Shown: positions 8,170-19,498, counted from the first letter of the stretch. The stretch: 33,302 bases of DNA from Marinisporobacter sp. (GCA_025210395.1 JAOARV010000031.1:106646-139947); one strand, 5' to 3'. Program-made: numbers and translations. The notes: generated by a model from the sequence alone, not told the origin.

Positions 8170-8565
8170 CTTTTTGTGGATAATTTAATCACCAAATATT
8201 TTTGTTGTGGATAATTTTTGACATATCATTGAAATCCTTTTTTTTATTTGATATTATTAAATAAACTTGTTGATATGTGGAGAAATTATCAAAACTATTC
8301 ACTTTTATACACAAGGTGTGGATAATTTTGTGTATAACTTATATTTTTTATATGTTTTTTCTTTTTTTCTATACTTTTTTCCTTGTGCATATTTTTTTTT
8401 GGATTTCTATTAATTTGTGCATAAATATTTTTTGTTGTCCTTATATATATTTTATCAATATATTATCCACAGGATTATTAATTTCCTAGTTTATAAAATT
8501 TATACAATAAAAAATTATTTTTGTCATAATTCATCCACAATTTCTGTGGATATTTTGTGGATATT
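8170..8565. other. oriC, upstream DnaA-box cluster
   Basis: The 600-base gap between rpmH and dnaA is very AT-rich and full of DnaA boxes. Perfect TTATCCACA copies are at 8175-8183, 8206-8214 and 8317-8325 (all minus) and 8463-8471 (plus). One-mismatch copies are at 8276-8284, 8305-8313, 8329-8337, 8416-8424, 8531-8539, 8545-8553 and 8556-8564. This matches the incAB part of Bacillus-type origins. The same boxes probably make the divergent dnaA and rpmH promoters sensitive to DnaA. Open reading frames in this stretch are compositional accidents. Confidence 0.9.
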
Positions 8566-8659
8566 TGTTTTTTTACCACAAAAAAAATTTTTCTTCCATT
8601 ATAAAAACGGTCATTTTCTATATACAGTTATAAATTTCATTTCGTAAGGAGGTCGTCTT

Positions 8660-10000
8660 ATGAGTACGCAACTCTCTCAAATATGGCAACAAACACTCAA
8701 TTTAATCAAAACAGAACTTACAGAAGTTAGCTACAATACTTGGCTGAAACCGATAGAACCCCTAACTATAAGCGGAAAAAGCATTGTTTTAGCTGTAGCA
8801 AATGATTTTTCAAAAGGAATACTAGAAGCAAGATATGCATCACTTATTATCAATGCATTAAAACAAATTACTTCTGAAGAATATCATTTAGTATTTACCG
8901 TTCCAGGCAGTGAAGCTTATTTAAAAGCATCTCAAGCTGAACCAAATACTCAAAATACTAAAGATTCATTTGACACCCTTAATCTCAATCCAAAATATGT
9001 TTTTGATACCTTTGTAATTGGTAATAGCAATCGCTTTGCTCATGCAGCATCTCTTGCCGTTGCAGAAGCACCAGCAAAAGCATATAATCCTCTATTTATA
9101 TATGGAGGAGTAGGTCTTGGAAAAACTCACTTAATGCATGCAATTGGTCATTTTATACTAGGACAAAATCCAAATGCAAAGGTTGTTTATGTTTCATCAG
9201 AAAAATTTACAAATGAATTGATCAATTCTATTCGAGATGATAAAAATGAGGAATTTCGAAATAAATATAGACACGTTGATATTTTACTCGTAGATGATAT
9301 TCAATTCATCGCTGGTAAAGAAAGAACCCAGGAAGAATTCTTCCATACCTTTAATGCTCTTCATGAAGCAAATAAACAAATTATCATCTCTAGTGATCGA
9401 CCACCAAAAGAAATTCCAACCCTAGAAGATCGATTACGCTCAAGATTCGAGTGGGGGCTCATTACAGATATTCAAGCACCTGATCTTGAAACGAGAATTG
9501 CTATTCTTCGCAAAAAAGCTGATGTGGAAGGCATTGATGTCCCCAATGAAGTCATGCACTACATTGCCAAGAAAATTCAATCCAATATTAGAGAATTAGA
9601 AGGGGCCTTAATAAGAATTGTAGCCTATTCTTCTCTTACAAATAAAGAAGTCACAATAGAGCTTGCAAGTGAAGCACTAAAAGATATTATTACATCTAGT
9701 AAACCTAAACAAATCACTGTTCCTCTTATCAAGGACGTGATCGCTGAAAATTTTAATATTAAATTAGATGATTTTAATTCAAAAAGAAGAACTAGATCCA
9801 TCGCATATCCAAGACAAGTTGCTATGTATTTGTCTAGAGAATTAACAGATTTATCTCTTCCTAAAATTGGAGATGAATTTGGAGGAAGAGATCATACCAC
9901 TGTTATTCATGCTCACGAAAAGATCTCAAAAGATATTGAATCTAATCCTGATTTTAAAATAAAAATTGATGCAATTATTAAAGATATCAAGGGAAAATAA
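8660..10000 (+). CDS. dnaA: Chromosomal replication initiator DnaA
   Basis: A 446-residue initiator. Domain I (about 1-80) begins with [14 protein letters not shown]; a short linker follows. The AAA+ domain has Walker A GGVGLGKT at 149-156, Walker B LLVDDIQF, and the arginine-finger region RLRSRFEWG. Domain IV carries the box-binding signature [12 protein letters not shown] at about 408-419. It binds DnaA boxes, forms a filament on single-stranded DnaA-trios and opens the origin. The ATG follows AGGAGG. The gene is flanked on both sides by DnaA-box clusters, so it is very likely autoregulated. Confidence 0.98.
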   Translation: MSTQLSQIWQQTLNLIKTELTEVSYNTWLKPIEPLTISGKSIVLAVANDFSKGILEARYASLIINALKQITSEEYHLVFTVPGSEAYLKASQAEPNTQNTKDSFDTLNLNPKYVFDTFVIGNSNRFAHAASLAVAEAPAKAYNPLFIYGGVGLGKTHLMHAIGHFILGQNPNAKVVYVSSEKFTNELINSIRDDKNEEFRNKYRHVDILLVDDIQFIAGKERTQEEFFHTFNALHEANKQIIISSDRPPKEIPTLEDRLRSRFEWGLITDIQAPDLETRIAILRKKADVEGIDVPNEVMHYIAKKIQSNIRELEGALIRIVAYSSLTNKEVTIELASEALKDIITSSKPKQITVPLIKDVIAENFNIKLDDFNSKRRTRSIAYPRQVAMYLSRELTDLSLPKIGDEFGGRDHTTVIHAHEKISKDIESNPDFKIKIDAIIKDIKGK

Positions 10001-10072
10001 TTCACAGTAGGTTGTGATTATGATCTTAATAAAATGTTTATAAATTTAATTCTATAAATGATTCTATGCATA

Positions 10073-10234
10073 TGTGGATAAATATATGCTAGATATTCAC
10101 ATTTTATTATTTCTCGTAAGTGTTGAATTTTTAATCCATATGACACTTATCCACAAATTCACAGCGCCTACTACTATTACTACTATAAATTTATATTATT
10201 TATCTATGTTTTTATGAAAGGGAGGTTATCCACA
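10073..10234. other. oriC, dnaA-dnaN unwinding region with DnaA-trios
   Basis: Perfect DnaA boxes lie at 10073-10081 (minus), 10147-10155 (plus) and 10226-10234 (plus). After the middle box come a GC cluster (GCGCC, 10164-10168) and the triplets CTA CTA CTA TTA CTA CTA (10168-10185). On the complementary strand these read 3'-GAT-GAT-GAT-AAT-GAT-GAT-5', the DnaA-trio motif known from Bacillus subtilis, where DnaA is loaded onto one strand. AT-rich DNA (10186-10219) follows and is the probable unwinding element. The order box, GC cluster, trios, AT-rich is that of the basal unwinding system. Confidence 0.88.
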
Positions 10235-10235
10235 A

Positions 10236-11339
10236 ATGAAGATCATTTGTAACCAACGAAAGTTATCCTCAAGTATTAATACAGTTCAAAAAGCTGTCTC
10301 ATCAAAAACACCTATGCCTATATTAAAAGGTATATTACTAGAAACTTGTGGAGAACAATTAAAACTAGTTGGTACGGATTTGGAAATAGGAATAGAAAAT
10401 TATATAGATGCAGAAATTCTAGCTTCAGGAGCAGTTGTTTTATCTGCAAAAATATTAGGGGATATTATTAGAAAACTACCAGATGCAGATATAGAGATTG
10501 AAGTGGATGAAAATAATAATACAATTATTCGATGTGAAAATTCAGAGTTCACATTGATAGGACAAGCAGCTGTTGAATATCCAGAGTTACCGGTAGTTGA
10601 AGAAGAGGATGTTTATAAACTACCACAAGATCTTTTAAAAAACATGATTAAGCAAACAGTTTTTGCTACTTCATTAGATGAAACCCGTCCAATTCTTTCA
10701 GGTGTTCTAATGGAACTTCAGCAGGATTCTATCAATATGGTTGCTTTAGATGGTTATCGATTAGCTTTAAGGAAAGCGAATGCAAAAAATACACTAAATC
10801 AAAAATCTGTTATTCCATCAAAAACATTGAATGAAATCAATAGAATATTATCAGAAGAAGAAAATACAGATGTAGAAATTTTCTTTACAGATAAGCATGT
10901 TTTATTTAATATGAATCAAATAAGAGTAATATCAAGATTATTAGAAGGGGAATTTATAAATTATCATCAGATCATTCCAAAAGAATATAAATCAAGAGCA
11001 AAAGTAAAAACAAAACATCTATTGGATAGTATAGAACGTGCTTCACTTCTTGCAAAAGAAGGAAAAAACAATCTAGTAAAATTTTCAGTAAGTGATGAGT
11101 GTATGAATATCACTTCTAATGCAGAAATAGGAAAAGTTTTTGAATCTGTTTCAATCGAGTTAGAAGGAGATGATATGGATATTGGTTTTAATTCAAAATA
11201 TTTTTTAGATGCTTTGAAAATTATAGACAGTGAGGAAGTTTATTTAGAATTTACAACAAGTGTTAGTCCATGTATCGTAAAACCAGTAGACCATAGCAAT
11301 TATACTTATTTGATTTTACCAGTTCGATTAGTAGGATAA
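10236..11339 (+). CDS. dnaN: DNA polymerase III beta subunit (sliding clamp)
   Basis: A 367-residue clamp subunit of normal length with three repeated clamp domains. It starts MKIICNQRKLSSSINTVQKAV and contains GYRLALR and the C-terminal HSNYTYLILPVRL typical of beta clamps. The dimeric ring tethers polymerase III and many repair proteins to DNA. The ATG follows GGGAGG, but the nine bases after it are a perfect DnaA box, so DnaA bound at this site would cover the ribosome-binding-site DNA of dnaN. A strong terminator follows the stop codon. Confidence 0.98.
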   Translation: MKIICNQRKLSSSINTVQKAVSSKTPMPILKGILLETCGEQLKLVGTDLEIGIENYIDAEILASGAVVLSAKILGDIIRKLPDADIEIEVDENNNTIIRCENSEFTLIGQAAVEYPELPVVEEEDVYKLPQDLLKNMIKQTVFATSLDETRPILSGVLMELQQDSINMVALDGYRLALRKANAKNTLNQKSVIPSKTLNEINRILSEEENTDVEIFFTDKHVLFNMNQIRVISRLLEGEFINYHQIIPKEYKSRAKVKTKHLLDSIERASLLAKEGKNNLVKFSVSDECMNITSNAEIGKVFESVSIELEGDDMDIGFNSKYFLDALKIIDSEEVYLEFTTSVSPCIVKPVDHSNYTYLILPVRLVG

Positions 11340-11342
11340 GGG

Positions 11343-11375
11343 AAGGAGTTCTCAAAGTTTTAGAGAACTCCTTTT
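11343..11375 (+). terminator. Terminator after dnaN
   Basis: An 11-pair perfect stem (11343-11353 with 11363-11373, loop of nine) ends in TTTT, a few bases after the dnaN stop. Confidence 0.88.
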
Positions 11376-11379
11376 ATAG

Positions 11380-11523
11380 ATTGTAGCTTGGACATTTACC
11401 CTCATAGATACTTTGGCAGATTTTTTACCAAGATTTATATGGTTTTATATATTTGGACTTTTTGCAGCATTTTATACTTGGAATAGTAATGAGAAAAAAT
11501 ATCAAAAGTATATAAATGAATAG
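11380..11523 (+). pseudogene. Possible gene remnant or start-less membrane-peptide ORF
   Basis: Between the dnaN terminator and yaaA one frame stays open for 47 codons and reads like the end of a small membrane protein: a hydrophobic stretch with FIWFYIFGLFAAFYTW followed by a charged tail NSNEKKYQKYINE and TAG. It has no ATG or GTG; TTG at 11413 is the only usual start and has no ribosome-binding site. It is therefore either the 3' remnant of a decayed gene or chance. I do not recognise it. Confidence 0.25.
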
Positions 11524-11559
11524 ACTATATAACGATAAAATAAAAGGAGTGAATAGATT

Positions 11560-11769
11560 ATGGTAGAATTAAAAATAGACGGGGAGTATATACAACTAGA
11601 TAAGGCTCTAAAGCTTGCAGAATTAGCTCAAACAGGTGGACATGCCAAAATGGTTATACAGGATGGTTTAGTCACTGTAAATGGCGTTGTAGAAGTTAGA
11701 AGAGGCAAGAAATTAAGAGATGGAGATGTGGTAGAATTAGAAGGTGAAAAGTTTATCATAAAAAAATAG
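11560..11769 (+). CDS. yaaA: S4-domain RNA-binding protein YaaA (RlbA)
   Basis: A 69-residue protein made of a single S4 domain, with the core KLAELAQTGGHAKMVIQDG and VTVNGVVEVRRGKKLRDGD. S4 domains bind structured RNA; B. subtilis YaaA at the same position (dnaN-yaaA-recF) is linked to ribosome assembly. The ATG is preceded by AAAGGAGTG. The role in this organism is inferred from family and position. Confidence 0.93.
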   Translation: MVELKIDGEYIQLDKALKLAELAQTGGHAKMVIQDGLVTVNGVVEVRRGKKLRDGDVVELEGEKFIIKK

Positions 11770-11774
11770 AGAAC

Positions 11775-11802
11775 TGCTTTTTAACGAATCAAGTTAAAAG
11801 CA
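11775..11802. other. Hairpin between yaaA and recF
   Basis: The arms TGCTTTTTAAC and GTTAAAAGCA form a ten-pair stem with one bulged T around GAATCAA. No T-run follows on the plus strand, so it is not a clear rightward terminator. It lies just before the recF ribosome-binding site and might affect processing or read-through. Confidence 0.4.
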
Positions 11803-11817
11803 CAAGGGGTGCAACAA

Positions 11818-12930
11818 GTGTATTTAGAAAGTTTAAAATTAATAAACTTTAGAAATTATAATCAGCTTATATTAAAATTTCATCCAAAAATTAATGTATT
11901 TGTAGGACAAAATGCTCAAGGAAAAACGAATATATTAGAAGCTATTTATTTAACAAGTACGGCAAAATCTTTTCGAACGAGCAAAGATCGAGAACTTATT
12001 AAATTTGATAAAGAGCGAGCTTATGTGAAGGTGGAAGGAAAAAAAAGATATACAGATACAATGGTAGAATTAAAGCTAGAAGAGGGAAAAAAGAAACAAA
12101 TTAAATTAAATGGAATTACTTTAAATAAAAATTCGGAGATTTTGAATAATATTTATGTGGTTGTTTTTTCACCAGAGGATTTAAAGTTAATCAAAGAAGG
12201 ACCTAGTGAAAGAAGAAAGTTTATAAACAATGAAATATCTCAGATGAAGCCTAGCTATTTTCATCATTTAAACGGATATCAAAAGGTTTTAATGCAGCGA
12301 AATAATCTGATAAAAAAAATTTATCATAATAAAAAATATATAGATACTCTTGATATATGGAATGAAAAATTGATAGAATTAGGGACTAAGTTGATGATAG
12401 AAAGATCAAAATTCGTTACAAGAATCAGTCCATTAAGTAGATTAATTCATAGAAAGATTACAGAAAATAAAGAAAACCTAGAAGTAAAATATATGAGCAG
12501 TATTGAACTTAAAAATACTGTTCAAGAGACAGTTGAAAATTTTAGAAAAATTTTAAAAGAATCTTTAGACGGGGATTTAAAAAGAGGAACAACAACTTTT
12601 GGACCTCATAGAGATGATTTAGGTGTTTTTGTCAATGGAATTGATATAAGAAACTTTGGGTCACAAGGACAGCAAAGAACTGCTGCATTATCCTTAAAGC
12701 TTGCAGAAATAGAATTAATCAAAGGAGAAACTTCTGAGTACCCTATTTTACTATTAGATGATGTTATGTCTGAATTAGATATCAATAGACAGAAGTTTTT
12801 AATAAAGGCTTTAAAGGATGTTCAAATATTTATTACAACAACAGAAATTAATTGTCTGAATGAGCTTAGTGTAAACAATGAGTATATTTTTCATGTAAAA
12901 AATGCTGTAGTTTATAATGAATCAATATAA
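11818..12930 (+). CDS. recF: DNA replication and repair protein RecF
   Basis: A 370-residue SMC-like ATPase that, with RecO and RecR, loads RecA at gaps. Walker A GQNAQGKT is at 30-37; the signature FGSQGQQRTAALSLKLAE and Walker B LLLDDVMSELD are near the C-terminus. GTG at 11818 is preferred: it follows AAGGGGTG at a good distance and gives MYLESLKLINFRNY and 370 residues, the family norm. A GTG three codons earlier sits in the ribosome-binding site. Confidence 0.96.
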   Translation: MYLESLKLINFRNYNQLILKFHPKINVFVGQNAQGKTNILEAIYLTSTAKSFRTSKDRELIKFDKERAYVKVEGKKRYTDTMVELKLEEGKKKQIKLNGITLNKNSEILNNIYVVVFSPEDLKLIKEGPSERRKFINNEISQMKPSYFHHLNGYQKVLMQRNNLIKKIYHNKKYIDTLDIWNEKLIELGTKLMIERSKFVTRISPLSRLIHRKITENKENLEVKYMSSIELKNTVQETVENFRKILKESLDGDLKRGTTTFGPHRDDLGVFVNGIDIRNFGSQGQQRTAALSLKLAEIELIKGETSEYPILLLDDVMSELDINRQKFLIKALKDVQIFITTTEINCLNELSVNNEYIFHVKNAVVYNESI

Positions 12931-12997
12931 ATTTTCTTTTATATCTTTCCATAAAAGGTTATAATATAATGTGGAGTAATTTTAAGGAGAGATTGAT

Positions 12998-13315
12998 ATG
13001 TTTCTACATTTAGGTAAAGCTGTGGTTATACCTATAAAAAACATAATAGGTATTATAGATATTGGTTCTATTGAAAAATCAGAGGACAGTAAAGCTTTTT
13101 TTAAAATTTCAGAAGAAGAAGGTTTTGTGCAAAAGATCTCTGATGAAAAAGTAAAGTCTTGTATTATTACTGAAGAAATTCAAAAAAAGGGTAAAGGTGC
13201 ACAAAAAGTTGTTAAGACGGTGATTTATTATTCACCTATATCGTCCACCACCCTTCAAAAAAGAGCTAACTTTCTAGAGGATATTCATCATTCGGATGAA
13301 GTTTATGTAAAATAG
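12998..13315 (+). CDS. remB: Extracellular matrix regulator RemB-like protein (DUF370)
   Basis: A 105-residue DUF370 protein starting MFLHLGKAVVIPIKNIIGIIDI, the pattern of B. subtilis RemB/YaaB, which occupies the same recF-gyrB slot. RemA, its paralogue, is a DNA-binding activator of matrix genes; RemB is less well understood. It is somewhat longer than the Bacillus protein, with a polar insertion and tail after about residue 60. The ATG follows AAGGAGA. Family call is firm, function is inferred. Confidence 0.88.
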   Translation: MFLHLGKAVVIPIKNIIGIIDIGSIEKSEDSKAFFKISEEEGFVQKISDEKVKSCIITEEIQKKGKGAQKVVKTVIYYSPISSTTLQKRANFLEDIHHSDEVYVK

Positions 13316-13337
13316 GTAAAACCTATTAGATATAGAT

Positions 13338-15343
<2,006 letters not shown>

Positions 15344-15358
15344 TGAGGGGGGAATTCA

Positions 15359-17797
15359 ATGCTAGAAGAGAATAATAAAATCATTCAAGTTGATATAGAA
15401 GAAAAAATGAAGAATTCTTATATTGATTATGCTATGAGTGTAATCGTTGGTCGTGCCTTACCGGATGTAAGGGATGGACTGAAGCCTGTTCATAGAAGAA
15501 TACTATATGCAATGAACGAGTTAGGTCTAACACCTGAAAAACCTCATAGAAAGTCTGCACGTATCGTTGGGGACGTTTTAGGTAAGTACCATCCCCATGG
15601 AGACAGCTCTGTTTATGATGCCATGGTTAGAATGGCACAGGACTTTTCTACGAGATATCTATTAGTTAATGGACATGGAAACTTTGGTTCTATAGATGGA
15701 GATAGTGCAGCTGCCATGCGTTATACAGAAGCAAAGCTTACAAAATTATCCGTAGAAATGCTACGAGATATTGGAAAAGAAACAGTTGATTTTTCACCAA
15801 ACTTTGATGAGACATTAAAGGAACCAACAGTACTTCCAAGTAGATTCCCAAATTTACTGGTAAATGGTTCAAATGGTATTGCAGTAGGCATGGCTACGTC
15901 TATTCCTCCTCATAACCTAGGAGAAGTCATAGATGCGACAGTGAAGTTGATTGATGATGGGGAAGCGACTATAGAAGACCTTATCCAAATTATAAAGGGC
16001 CCAGATTTTCCTACAGGTGCAACCATTATGGGAAAAGAAGCCATCAAAGAAGCTTATAGAACAGGTCAAGGAAGAGTAGTTGTTCGAGCAAAGGCTGAAA
16101 TAGAACAAACAGCAAAGGGTAGAAATCAAATTATCGTAACAGAGATTCCCTATCAAGTAAATAAAGCAAGACTCATTGAAAAAATAGCTGACTTAGTAAG
16201 AGATAAGAAGATTGAGGGAATTTCAGATCTTAGAGATGAAAGCGATAGAAAGGGTATGCGCATCGTTATAGAGTTAAAAAGAGATGCCAATCCTAATGTA
16301 GTACTCAATAAGCTATATAAGCATACACAGCTTCAAGATACCTTTAGTATTATTATGATTGCTCTTGTAAATGGACAGCCTAAAATACTAAATCTATATG
16401 ATATGATTTATTATTACTTAGAGCATCAAAAGGATGTTGTTACAAGAAGGACAAAATATGATTTAAGAAAAGCTGAAGATCGTGCCCATATATTAGAGGG
16501 ATTAAAAATAGCCCTTGATCATATTGATGAAGTAATCAAGTTAATTAGAGGCTCTAAAAATGTAGCAGAGGCAAAGCAAGGCTTGATAGAAACCTTTAGC
16601 TTATCAGAAAGACAAGCTCAGGCAATCCTTGATATGAGACTTCAAAAGCTTACAGGACTTGAAAGAGACAAGATTGAACAAGAATATGAAGAGCTGATTA
16701 AGCTTATTAATCATTACAAAGAAGTATTAGCCAATGAAAGACTTCTTTTAAGTATCATCAAGGAAGAAATATTAGAAGTAAAAGAGTCTTACAATGATGA
16801 TAGAAGAACAGGTATTGAAGCTGCTGCAGATGAGATTGATATAGAAGACCTAATAGATGAGGAAGAGGTTGCTATTACTCTAACTCACTTAGGATATATT
16901 AAAAGACTTCCAGCAGATACATATAAAAGTCAAAAAAGGGGTGGAAAGGGTATAGCTGGACTCACTACAAGGGATTCAGATTTTGTTGAACATTTATTTA
17001 TTACTTCAACCCATAACTATATTCTTTTCTTTACAAATAGAGGTAGAGTTTATCGTTTAAAAGCATATGAGCTTCCAGAAGCCAAAAGACAGGCAAAAGG
17101 AACAGCTATTGTAAATTTACTTCAGTTACTTCCAAATGAAAAAGTAACAGCTGTTATTCCTGTTAAAGAATTTGAACCAAGTAACTATTTAGTTGCAGCT
17201 ACTCAAAAAGGAATTATCAAAAAAACAGATTTATCACAATTTGATACTTCTAGAAAATCAGGTTTAATTGCTATTAATTTAAGAGAAGATGATGAACTCA
17301 TTAGCGTAAAGCTTACAGATGGAGAAAAAGAGGTTATCATCGTAACGAAAGAAGGAAAATCTATCCGATTTAAAGAAACAGATGTAAGAGATATGGGTAG
17401 AGCTGCAATGGGAGTAAAAGCAATTAATTTAGATGCTGGTGATGATGTAGTTGCTATGGAATTAGTAGAGGAAGATGCTGATCTATTAGTTGTTAGTGAA
17501 TATGGATTTGGAAAAAGAACTTCTCTTGAAAATTATAATATTCAATCAAGAGGTGGAAAAGGATTAATTACCTATAGTACAAAAGAAAAAACTGGTAAAT
17601 TAGTAGGGGCTAAGGTTGTAAAGGATCATGATGAAGTGATGCTGATTAATATAAATGGTGTTATCATAAGATTAGAAGTAAAGGGAATATCTAGAATGGG
17701 TAGAAATACACAAGGGGTAACACTTATGAGAGTAGATCATGATAGCAATATTGTTTCTATTGCTAAGGTTATTCAGGATGTAGAGGAAGAAGAATAA
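15359..17797 (+). CDS. gyrA: DNA gyrase subunit A
   Basis: An 812-residue GyrA. The catalytic tyrosine is Tyr122 ([11 protein letters not shown]), and the quinolone-determining region reads [12 protein letters not shown] with Ser83 and Asp87 (E. coli numbering coincides), i.e. a wild-type, presumably sensitive sequence. The C-terminal beta-pinwheel contains the GyrA box QKRGGKG. It ends with an acidic tail and is followed by a strong terminator. The ATG follows GAGGGGGG. Confidence 0.98.
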   Translation: MLEENNKIIQVDIEEKMKNSYIDYAMSVIVGRALPDVRDGLKPVHRRILYAMNELGLTPEKPHRKSARIVGDVLGKYHPHGDSSVYDAMVRMAQDFSTRYLLVNGHGNFGSIDGDSAAAMRYTEAKLTKLSVEMLRDIGKETVDFSPNFDETLKEPTVLPSRFPNLLVNGSNGIAVGMATSIPPHNLGEVIDATVKLIDDGEATIEDLIQIIKGPDFPTGATIMGKEAIKEAYRTGQGRVVVRAKAEIEQTAKGRNQIIVTEIPYQVNKARLIEKIADLVRDKKIEGISDLRDESDRKGMRIVIELKRDANPNVVLNKLYKHTQLQDTFSIIMIALVNGQPKILNLYDMIYYYLEHQKDVVTRRTKYDLRKAEDRAHILEGLKIALDHIDEVIKLIRGSKNVAEAKQGLIETFSLSERQAQAILDMRLQKLTGLERDKIEQEYEELIKLINHYKEVLANERLLLSIIKEEILEVKESYNDDRRTGIEAAADEIDIEDLIDEEEVAITLTHLGYIKRLPADTYKSQKRGGKGIAGLTTRDSDFVEHLFITSTHNYILFFTNRGRVYRLKAYELPEAKRQAKGTAIVNLLQLLPNEKVTAVIPVKEFEPSNYLVAATQKGIIKKTDLSQFDTSRKSGLIAINLREDDELISVKLTDGEKEVIIVTKEGKSIRFKETDVRDMGRAAMGVKAINLDAGDDVVAMELVEEDADLLVVSEYGFGKRTSLENYNIQSRGGKGLITYSTKEKTGKLVGAKVVKDHDEVMLININGVIIRLEVKGISRMGRNTQGVTLMRVDHDSNIVSIAKVIQDVEEEE

Positions 17798-17804
17798 AAA
17801 AATA

Positions 17805-17843
17805 AAAATACGCAAAGGTAAATTTACTTTTGCGTATTTTTTA
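17805..17843 (+). terminator. Terminator after gyrA
   Basis: A 16-base arm (17807-17822) is almost perfectly complementary to 17823-17838 with one G-T pair, and ends in a T-run. It insulates gyrBA from the sigB operon. Confidence 0.88.
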
Positions 17844-17848
17844 AAATT

Positions 17849-17873
17849 GTTTAAATAGAAAAATAAAGGGTAA
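17849..17873 (+). promoter_or_regulatory. Candidate SigB-dependent promoter of the rsbV-rsbW-sigB operon
   Basis: GTTTAA (17849-17854), a 13-base spacer, and GGGTAA (17868-17873) resemble the general-stress SigB consensus of Firmicutes (GTTTAA / GGGTAT). It lies 38 bases before the rsbV start and right after the gyrA terminator. SigB operons are commonly autoregulated by such a promoter. Confidence 0.65.
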
Positions 17874-17910
17874 TATTAAATTAGGAAATAAGCGGAAAGG
17901 AGTTTTTTTT

Positions 17911-18231
17911 GTGTCTATTCGAATGAATAAGAAATATGATGAAAAAGAAAAGGTATGGATTTTAGGTGTTATAGGAGAAATTGACATCTATACAGCAAAT
18001 GAGTTAAAAGAAATATTTATGGAAATGCTAGATGAACACAAAGAAAATATAAAAATAGATTGTACAGAGTTAGGATATATAGATAGTACAGGTTTAGGTG
18101 TTTTGATAGGAGCACTTAAGAGACTAAAAAAATATGATAAAAATATTATTATTGTAAATCCTAAGGCCAACGTCTCAAAATTATTTAGAATTACAGGATT
18201 AAATAAAATATTTATCATAGAGGGTGAGTAA
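17911..18231 (+). CDS. rsbV: Anti-sigma factor antagonist (RsbV/SpoIIAA type)
   Basis: A 106-residue single STAS domain. The phosphorylation site is Ser59 in YIDSTGLGVL, the usual position in RsbV and SpoIIAA. Unphosphorylated, such proteins bind the anti-sigma kinase and release the sigma factor; this is family knowledge. The GTG at 17911 follows AAAGGAG. It is first in the operon with rsbW and sigB. RsbV is preferred over SpoIIAA because the anti-sigma partner is RsbW-like and the set lies directly after gyrA, as for sigB in C. difficile. Confidence 0.85.
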   Translation: MSIRMNKKYDEKEKVWILGVIGEIDIYTANELKEIFMEMLDEHKENIKIDCTELGYIDSTGLGVLIGALKRLKKYDKNIIIVNPKANVSKLFRITGLNKIFIIEGE

Positions 18232-18274
18232 AATCATGATTACAATGAATAATTTAGAAAAGGTGGAGAAAAAA

Positions 18275-18688
18275 ATGAGTGATCATTTTTCAATATCAGT
18301 GCCAAGTAAGCCAGAATATGTGAATGTTATACGTCTAACGGCATCGGCAATTGCAAGCAGAATGGAATTTGATATAGAGGAGATTGAAGATATAAAGGTT
18401 GCTATAGCAGAAGCTTGTACCAATGCAATTGAACATGGTTTATGCTATAATAATAATAACTTTCAGATAGATTTCTTAGTAGATCATGAAAAGCTAGTTA
18501 TTGAGGTAATAGATCAAGGTTATGGGTTTAAGAGTAGTGAGGTTCAAGAACCTGATTTAACAAATCCAAAAGAAGGGGGACTAGGGATATTTATCATTAA
18601 ATCTTTAATGGATGAAGTAGAAATTATATCGGATTTAGGAAAAGGCACAATAATGAAAATGATAAAATATCTAGGGGATGATATTTGA
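18275..18688 (+). CDS. rsbW: Serine-protein kinase / anti-sigma factor (RsbW type)
   Basis: A 137-residue GHKL kinase. The N-box EACTNAIEHG is at 46-55, the G1 box DQGYGF at 80-85, and the G2 segment GGLGIFIIKSLMDEV at 101-115. It should bind and inhibit the sigma factor and phosphorylate RsbV. I start it at ATG 18275, which has AGGTGGAG upstream and gives SVPSKPEYVNVIRLT at the same distance from the N-terminus as in Bacillus RsbW. ATG at 18236, behind AGGGTGAG, would add 13 residues and is possible; GTG at 18224 overlaps rsbV. Its stop overlaps the sigB ATG. Confidence 0.85.
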   Translation: MSDHFSISVPSKPEYVNVIRLTASAIASRMEFDIEEIEDIKVAIAEACTNAIEHGLCYNNNNFQIDFLVDHEKLVIEVIDQGYGFKSSEVQEPDLTNPKEGGLGIFIIKSLMDEVEIISDLGKGTIMKMIKYLGDDI

Positions 18689-19476
18689 TGGAAAACGCAA
18701 GACGTATTACAATGAATACCGATACCAATTCCCTAAGTCAATTCAGTGGAAAAGAATTATTTAAATTATATAAAGAAACAAATGATAAAGAGATTCGAAA
18801 TGAGTTGGTCAATCGATATTTATATATAGCGCAAATTTTATCTAAAAAATTTATAAACAAGGGAATTGACTATGAAGATATTTATCAGATTGCATCCCTT
18901 GGACTTATTTTTGCTATTGAACGGTTTGATTTAAGCAAAGGATTTGAATTCTCAAGCTTTGCAACACCCACTATTATAGGTGAAATAAAAAAGTATTTTA
19001 GGGATAAAGGCTGGAGCATAAGAGTGCCTAGAAGGATACAAGAGCTATCCAAAAAGGTAAATAATGCAAAGGTTGTATTAACACAAAGCCTACAAAGAAC
19101 GCCTAAGGTAATAGATATTGCAAATTATTTAGGATGTACGGAAGAACAAGTGCTAGAGGCTATGGAGGCAAGTCAAGTATATACGCCTAAATCTTTAGAT
19201 GTAAGCTATGATTTTAGTGGTGATGATAAAGATGTTCAGCTTAAGGATTTGATAGGAGAAGAAGATAAGGCTTTTGATGAAATAGAAAATAATGATTTTT
19301 TAAGAGAAAATATGAAAATATTAAATGAGGTAGAAGAGAGGATTATTAAACTTCGCTTTTTTGAAAATAAGACACAAGCACAGGTAGCTAAATCATTGAA
19401 CGTATCTCAAATGACTGTATCTAGAATGGAGAAAAAAGTTCTTGAGAAGTTTAGAAAAGAATTAAAAAAGATATAA
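18688..19476 (+). CDS. sigB: RNA polymerase sigma factor of the SigB/SigF/SigG group
   Basis: A 262-residue group 3 sigma-70 factor. Region 2 shows DYEDIYQIASLGLIFAIERFD and FSSFATPTIIGEIKKYFRDKGW, with RVPRRIQEL just after; region 4 ends with a helix-turn-helix (TQAQVAKSLNVSQMTVSRMEKKV). The ATG overlaps the rsbW stop in a TGATG junction, so expression is coupled with its inhibitor. By position after gyrA and the RsbW-like partner it is the general-stress SigB rather than sporulation SigF, although sequence motifs alone do not settle this. Confidence 0.88.
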   Translation: MENARRITMNTDTNSLSQFSGKELFKLYKETNDKEIRNELVNRYLYIAQILSKKFINKGIDYEDIYQIASLGLIFAIERFDLSKGFEFSSFATPTIIGEIKKYFRDKGWSIRVPRRIQELSKKVNNAKVVLTQSLQRTPKVIDIANYLGCTEEQVLEAMEASQVYTPKSLDVSYDFSGDDKDVQLKDLIGEEDKAFDEIENNDFLRENMKILNEVEERIIKLRFFENKTQAQVAKSLNVSQMTVSRMEKKVLEKFRKELKKI

Positions 19477-19498
19477 TGATCATTAGGAGGGACAAAAG

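Noticed and set aside
8277..8647. Two overlapping rightward ORFs of 70-76 codons in the dnaA upstream region
   Set aside because: They are phenylalanine-, tyrosine- and isoleucine-rich translations of T-rich oriC DNA, have no ribosome-binding site and cover DnaA boxes.
18688..19476. Sporulation sigma factor SigF with SpoIIAA/SpoIIAB
   Set aside because: Gene order is the same, but the location after gyrA, the SigB-like promoter and the RsbW-like N-terminus of the kinase fit SigB better; not fully excluded.
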